Positions 59,745 through 64,000 of a DNA stretch of 64,000 bases are shown piece after piece. A program made the position numbers and the translations under genes. Position 1 is the first letter of the stretch; each line of letters opens with the position of its first letter. Source of the DNA: Phycisphaerales bacterium (lineage in GTDB: Bacteria > Planctomycetota > Phycisphaerae > Phycisphaerales > UBA1924); NCBI GenBank assembly GCA_029260395.1, contig JAJDDJ010000008.1, positions 43,623-107,622 on the forward strand, given 5' to 3'. The notes beneath the pieces are model-generated. The model saw nothing but the letters and a program-made list of their open reading frames with translations. It was not told the DNA's origin and did no database searches.

Positions 59745-60656
59745 ATGGGCACGTACTCGATGATCAGCGTGCTCATCGAGCTCGTGCTGATCTGGATCGT
59801 CGTGCTGGTGGTCGTCAAGTTCCTGCAGGGCACGCGGGCCGCGGGCGCGATCAAGGCCGTGCTCATCGTGCTGCTCGTGGCGACCATGGTCGTCCAGATC
59901 ATCGGCGGCGAGGCAACACTGCCCCGCCTTGTGCTGCTGTACGACCGTCTGCTGGCGGTCGTCGTGATCGGGCTTGTCGTGATCTTTCAGCCCGAACTCC
60001 GGCGGGCCCTCATCCGACTGGGCGAGACCCCCATCCTGCGATCGAACACGGACACCATCGGGCAGATCGTCGATCCAATCGTCGAGGCCGCAGCCTACTT
60101 CAGCAAGGCCCGATTCGGGGCGATCATCGTCATCGAGCGTCGCGTCGGGCTGGCCGGCTTGGTCGAGGGCGGCACGAAAATGGACGCCGAACTCTCGGCC
60201 GCGGTGCTTCAGACCATCTTCTTCCCGGGCACCGCGCTGCACGACCTCGCGGTCGTCATCCGCGGCAAGGTCATCCACGCAGCGGGCGTCCAGCTCCCAA
60301 TGGCCGACGCGGAGGAGATGAGCGATCCCTCGTTCGGCGCCCGCCACCGCGCTGCGGTCGGGCTGACCAAAGAGACCGATGCGCTGGTTCTTGTCGTCAG
60401 TGAAGAATCCGGAGCGATCCGGCTCGTCGAACGTGGCAAGCTCGGCCCGCCGCTGTCCCCGGACGAGCTGCGTGCAGCGCTCCGCGAACGCGCCGACACG
60501 CTCAAGACGAGCCCCTCCAAAGCGGCGACAGCGGGCAAAAAGCAGGAACAGGCCGAGCCAGCCCCCGACGTCGACCCGGACGAGCCCGACGCACCGTCCG
60601 AGAAACCCGCGGTTGTGTCCGAGCCCACCGAATCGGCTAAGGGGGCCAGTTCATGA
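59745..60656 (+). CDS. cdaA: Diadenylate cyclase CdaA-like with altered DGA motif
   Basis: A 303-residue protein. The N-terminal ~85 residues give three membrane helices (MISVLIELVLIWIVVLVVV, AVLIVLLVATMVVQIIGG, LLAVVVIGLVVIF), then a DAC domain. RHR is kept (Arg200-His201-Arg202 in GARHRAAVG), as is VSEESGAIRLVERGKL, but the DGA motif reads HDLAVV at 167-169 (Leu in place of Gly). CdaA makes c-di-AMP from two ATP, so activity here is in doubt. The tail (~245-303) is Pro/Ala/Glu-rich. In-frame ATT 59700 would add 15 residues with GGGAG close by. The stop overlaps the YbbR-like gene. Confidence 0.85.
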   Translation: MGTYSMISVLIELVLIWIVVLVVVKFLQGTRAAGAIKAVLIVLLVATMVVQIIGGEATLPRLVLLYDRLLAVVVIGLVVIFQPELRRALIRLGETPILRSNTDTIGQIVDPIVEAAAYFSKARFGAIIVIERRVGLAGLVEGGTKMDAELSAAVLQTIFFPGTALHDLAVVIRGKVIHAAGVQLPMADAEEMSDPSFGARHRAAVGLTKETDALVLVVSEESGAIRLVERGKLGPPLSPDELRAALRERADTLKTSPSKAATAGKKQEQAEPAPDVDPDEPDAPSEKPAVVSEPTESAKGASS

Positions 60657-61687
60657 GCACCGACAAGCCCACGTTGGGACACAAGGTTCGTTTTTACCTG
60701 TCAGTGACGCTCATCGCAGTCATGGTGTGGGTCGTCGCCGAAGGCCAGACCCTCCAGCGGCAGGCCGTCGAGATGAAGGTCGGCTTCGGCAGCAACCAGC
60801 AGTACGCGGCCAGCGTCCAGACCGAGGGCTGGACCGGATCCGTCAAGGTGACTTTCGAGGGTTCGGCCAACGTAAGCACCGAGGCACAGGGTCTGAACGG
60901 GGATCTGTTGGTTGTCGAGCCAGGCCAGGGCACGGTGCCGATCGAGACCGGGGTCCATTCCGTCGATCTCCGGCAGCTCATCCGAGAGATGCTAGAGACC
61001 CGCCGCAGCGCGCTGTCGGTCGTCTCGGTGGAGCCGGCGACGGTCGCTGTACGTGTCCAGCAGCTCGAACGGATAGAGCAGGACGTGGTCGTGGTGCTGC
61101 CCGACGGGATCGCGGCCTCGAATCTGGTCGTCACGCCCGCCAAGGTCGCGCTTCTGGTTCCGGTCGGGAGCCTCACAGGAACGGTCGAGGCGCGTGTGGT
61201 GCTAGATGCCGCCAGCCTCGCCGGGCAGCCGCTCGGCCGACCGATTTCGCTGGGCGAGAGGGCTGTGACGCTGAGCAACAGTGATTCGGCCCCGCTTCCC
61301 CAGGGGCTGGTGGTTACGCCAGCCTCGGTCTCTGTGGCTCTTGAACTCCAAACCCGGGCCGCGCAGGTGACGCTGGCATCGATCCCGATTGTGGTGCAGC
61401 TGCCCCCGACCGAGCTCAACCGCTGGAACGTTGAGATCCCCGACTCCGACCGTGTGCTGCGCGATGTCACGCTCACCGGGCCAGCGACGGTCATCGAAGA
61501 GTACCGCAATGGCCAGCGGCAGCTTCTGGCGGTCATCCGGCTGGGGTTTGAGGAGCTGGAGACCCGTATTGAGTCCAAGCGGGCCGAGTTCCCGGGCCTT
61601 GGGGTGGGGGTGACCGTCGAGGTTCAGGACCGCGAGGTTGGGCTGACGATCACGCCGCGCGAGGCCGCGGCCCCCGGTGGTGGTTGA
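60653..61687 (+). CDS. YbbR-like (CdaR) regulator of diadenylate cyclase
   Basis: A 344-residue protein with a short cytoplasmic start, one membrane helix (FYLSVTLIAVMVWVVAEG) and repeated YbbR-like beta modules outside (VEPATVAVRVQQLERIEQDVVVVLP, VTPAKVALLVPVGSL, VTPASVSVALELQT). CdaR binds CdaA in the membrane and tunes its activity. It starts inside the cdaA stop (60653-60656), the standard cdaA-cdaR arrangement. No glmM follows; atpA comes next. Confidence 0.85.
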   Translation: MSTDKPTLGHKVRFYLSVTLIAVMVWVVAEGQTLQRQAVEMKVGFGSNQQYAASVQTEGWTGSVKVTFEGSANVSTEAQGLNGDLLVVEPGQGTVPIETGVHSVDLRQLIREMLETRRSALSVVSVEPATVAVRVQQLERIEQDVVVVLPDGIAASNLVVTPAKVALLVPVGSLTGTVEARVVLDAASLAGQPLGRPISLGERAVTLSNSDSAPLPQGLVVTPASVSVALELQTRAAQVTLASIPIVVQLPPTELNRWNVEIPDSDRVLRDVTLTGPATVIEEYRNGQRQLLAVIRLGFEELETRIESKRAEFPGLGVGVTVEVQDREVGLTITPREAAAPGGG

Positions 61688-61831
61688 GACTGGCTCGGTG
61701 CCGGGCAAGGGCGGAAATGGCCCGCCGGGCAAGCTACGCTTGGAGCCGTTTCGTCGGCTGGCCCCGTGCATCATGCTCTGAGGCCATCCAAGCCGCGACG
61801 ACCAAGCGAGACCGCATTCAGGGAGCCGACG

Positions 61832-63418
<1,587 letters not shown>

Positions 63419-63445
63419 TCGTTTGAAGCGAATCTGATTTGCAAG

Positions 63446-63470
63446 ACCCCGCCGGGTGGCGGGGTTTTTT
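63446..63470 (+). terminator. Rho-independent terminator of atpA
   Basis: ACCCCGCC (63446-63453), loop GGGT, GGCGGGGT (63458-63465), running into TTTTTT at 63465-63470. It is 28 bases past the atpA stop and is the clearest terminator in the window. Confidence 0.92.
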
Positions 63471-63771
63471 GTTGGTAGGTGGGAGAAGCGAACGCAGAGT
63501 CGCAGAGCGAAGACGCGGAGGCCGCTGAGTGTTTCCGGGCGAGCCGCGAAGGTAGCGGAGCGGTATTCGAGAAGACTCACCACGGAGGGCACAGAGCGGA
63601 TGGAATGGGGGAAAGGGCGATGTGGAGTAGGGATGTGTGCCTCATGACGAGCCCGACGCGCAAGCGAGCACAAGAAGGCTCTTTTGTCGCCGACGGAAGT
63701 CCATCGTTCACGCTCAGGGCTCTTTAGGAACTCCGCGTGTTTGCATCTCTCTTGGTCCTGTGCGCACGCTT
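63471..63771. other. Gene-free stretch downstream of atpA
   Basis: Apart from the CGCAGAG-type repeats, this ~300-base stretch holds no convincing gene on either strand. Short open frames exist, but they read through the repeat element and have no family match. Beyond 63600 the sequence is less repetitive and featureless. Confidence 0.5.
63489..63600. repeat. CGCAGAG/CACGGAGGGCACAGAG intergenic repeat element
   Basis: The stretch contains ACGCAGAGTCGCAGAG followed by AGACGCGGAGGCCGC (about 63490-63524), then CACCACGGAGGGCACAGAG (about 63579-63597). Similar purine-rich repeats of CGCAGAG and CACGGAGGACACAGAG are known between genes in several bacterial groups, from memory. It probably marks a dispersed intergenic family; other copies cannot be checked here. 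Confidence 0.45.
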
Positions 63772-63807
63772 GCTCGTTGGGCTCGTTGGGCTCGTTGGGC
63801 TCGTTGG
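63772..63807. repeat. Four perfect tandem copies of a 9-bp unit
   Basis: GCTCGTTGG occurs four times without a mismatch (63772-63780, 63781-63789, 63790-63798, 63799-63807). Because the unit is 9 bp, copy-number change would keep frame; on the minus strand it can encode Asn-Glu-Pro repeats in the open frame that enters from the right edge. It is too short and has no spacers, so it is not a CRISPR array. Confidence 0.85.
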
Positions 63808-64000
63808 CAACGGTAGAAGACCGCTCCCTCATCACAGTCGCGGCTCGTCCGGACGGGGACTCGGCTCGAAGGAGCGCGGCAGCGGCCTTGCGGACGGTCT
63901 CGATGAGTGAGGCGCTCGCGTGGTCGAGGGGTGTGTTGGTGATCTCGGCGAGCCGTGCGAGTGCTGAGCGCGCGGCCTGGCTTGCGAGGTGCGCCGCTCG
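63808..64000 (-). other. Possible edge of a minus-strand gene (start outside window)
   Basis: A minus-strand frame runs in from the right edge with protein-like, helix-rich content (AAHLASQAARSALARLAEITNTPLDHASASLIETVRKAAAALLRA) and GC-rich third positions. It continues through the 9-bp repeat (NEPNEPNEP) and on without a stop into sequence antisense to atpA. The far part is clearly not coding, so the true end cannot be placed; a lost stop or a decayed gene end is possible. No family was recognised. Confidence 0.3.

Noticed and set aside
63772..63807. CRISPR-like array
   Set aside because: The units are 9 bp with no spacers; this is a plain tandem repeat.

Overview
The window looks like chromosomal DNA of a planctomycete, most likely a member of the class Phycisphaerae. 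It is GC-rich, densely coded and uses many ATGA or GTGA start/stop overlaps. The clues are family-level: two secreted proteins with a planctomycete-style PEP-CTERM tail (proline motif, hydrophobic stretch, arginine cluster), a pseudokinase fused to a formylglycine-generating-enzyme-like domain, several lipoproteins with no recognisable family, a futalosine-pathway enzyme for menaquinone, and a Gram-negative-type envelope (RND efflux, AsmA-like protein, LpxR-like lipid A deacylase). No rRNA, tRNA, CRISPR array, insertion sequence or phage gene was seen. The taxonomic call is inference.

Layout. 1-3840: the 3' end of feoB with two small membrane proteins, an unpaired CoA-transferase B subunit, a membrane-anchored unknown and an M19 dipeptidase. 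3837-13783: HrpA helicase, the 1460-residue pseudokinase/FGE protein and a homogentisate dioxygenase. 13801-17245: an accessory patch with four paralogous two-helix zinc-ribbon membrane proteins (three translationally coupled) and three short unknowns. 17246-25114: a lipoprotein joining a Cys-phosphatase motif to a cytochrome CxxCH, a second lipoprotein, a short PheT, a PilZ-DnaJ-PilZ protein, a PEP-CTERM protein and a branched-chain aminotransferase. 25387-33269: an RND pump with its adaptor, an HtrA protease, TrmB and a second PEP-CTERM protein. 33270-33692: a gene-free stretch with a possible structured RNA. 33693-43267: thioesterase, giant AsmA-like protein, LOG-family protein, lipoprotein, Ca/Na antiporter and a divergent HD-GYP protein. 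43304-52756: an orphan membrane-fusion protein, futalosine hydrolase, a type IV pilus/type II secretion cluster (pilM, pilN, pilO, a GspC/PilP-like gene, pilB) and a GH56 hyaluronidase-like exported protein. 52858-59646: acetyl-CoA synthetase, LpxR-like protein, cyclophilin, VIT1-type transporter, glycosyltransferase, MutY and an Nfu-N protein. 59745-63418: a diadenylate cyclase with an altered DGA motif, its YbbR partner and a stand-alone atpA closed by a terminator. 63419-64000: repeats and perhaps the edge of another gene.

Themes. Cyclic-nucleotide signalling recurs: an HD-GYP protein and a double-PilZ DnaJ protein for c-di-GMP, and CdaA/YbbR for c-di-AMP. Envelope and secretion functions dominate the second half. 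The most unusual items are the PilZ-DnaJ-PilZ fusion, the phosphatase-cytochrome lipoprotein, the pseudokinase-FGE giant, the zinc-ribbon paralogue array, the GH56-like protein, the DLA-type diadenylate cyclase and the unassigned RNA-like region at 33.4-33.6 kb.
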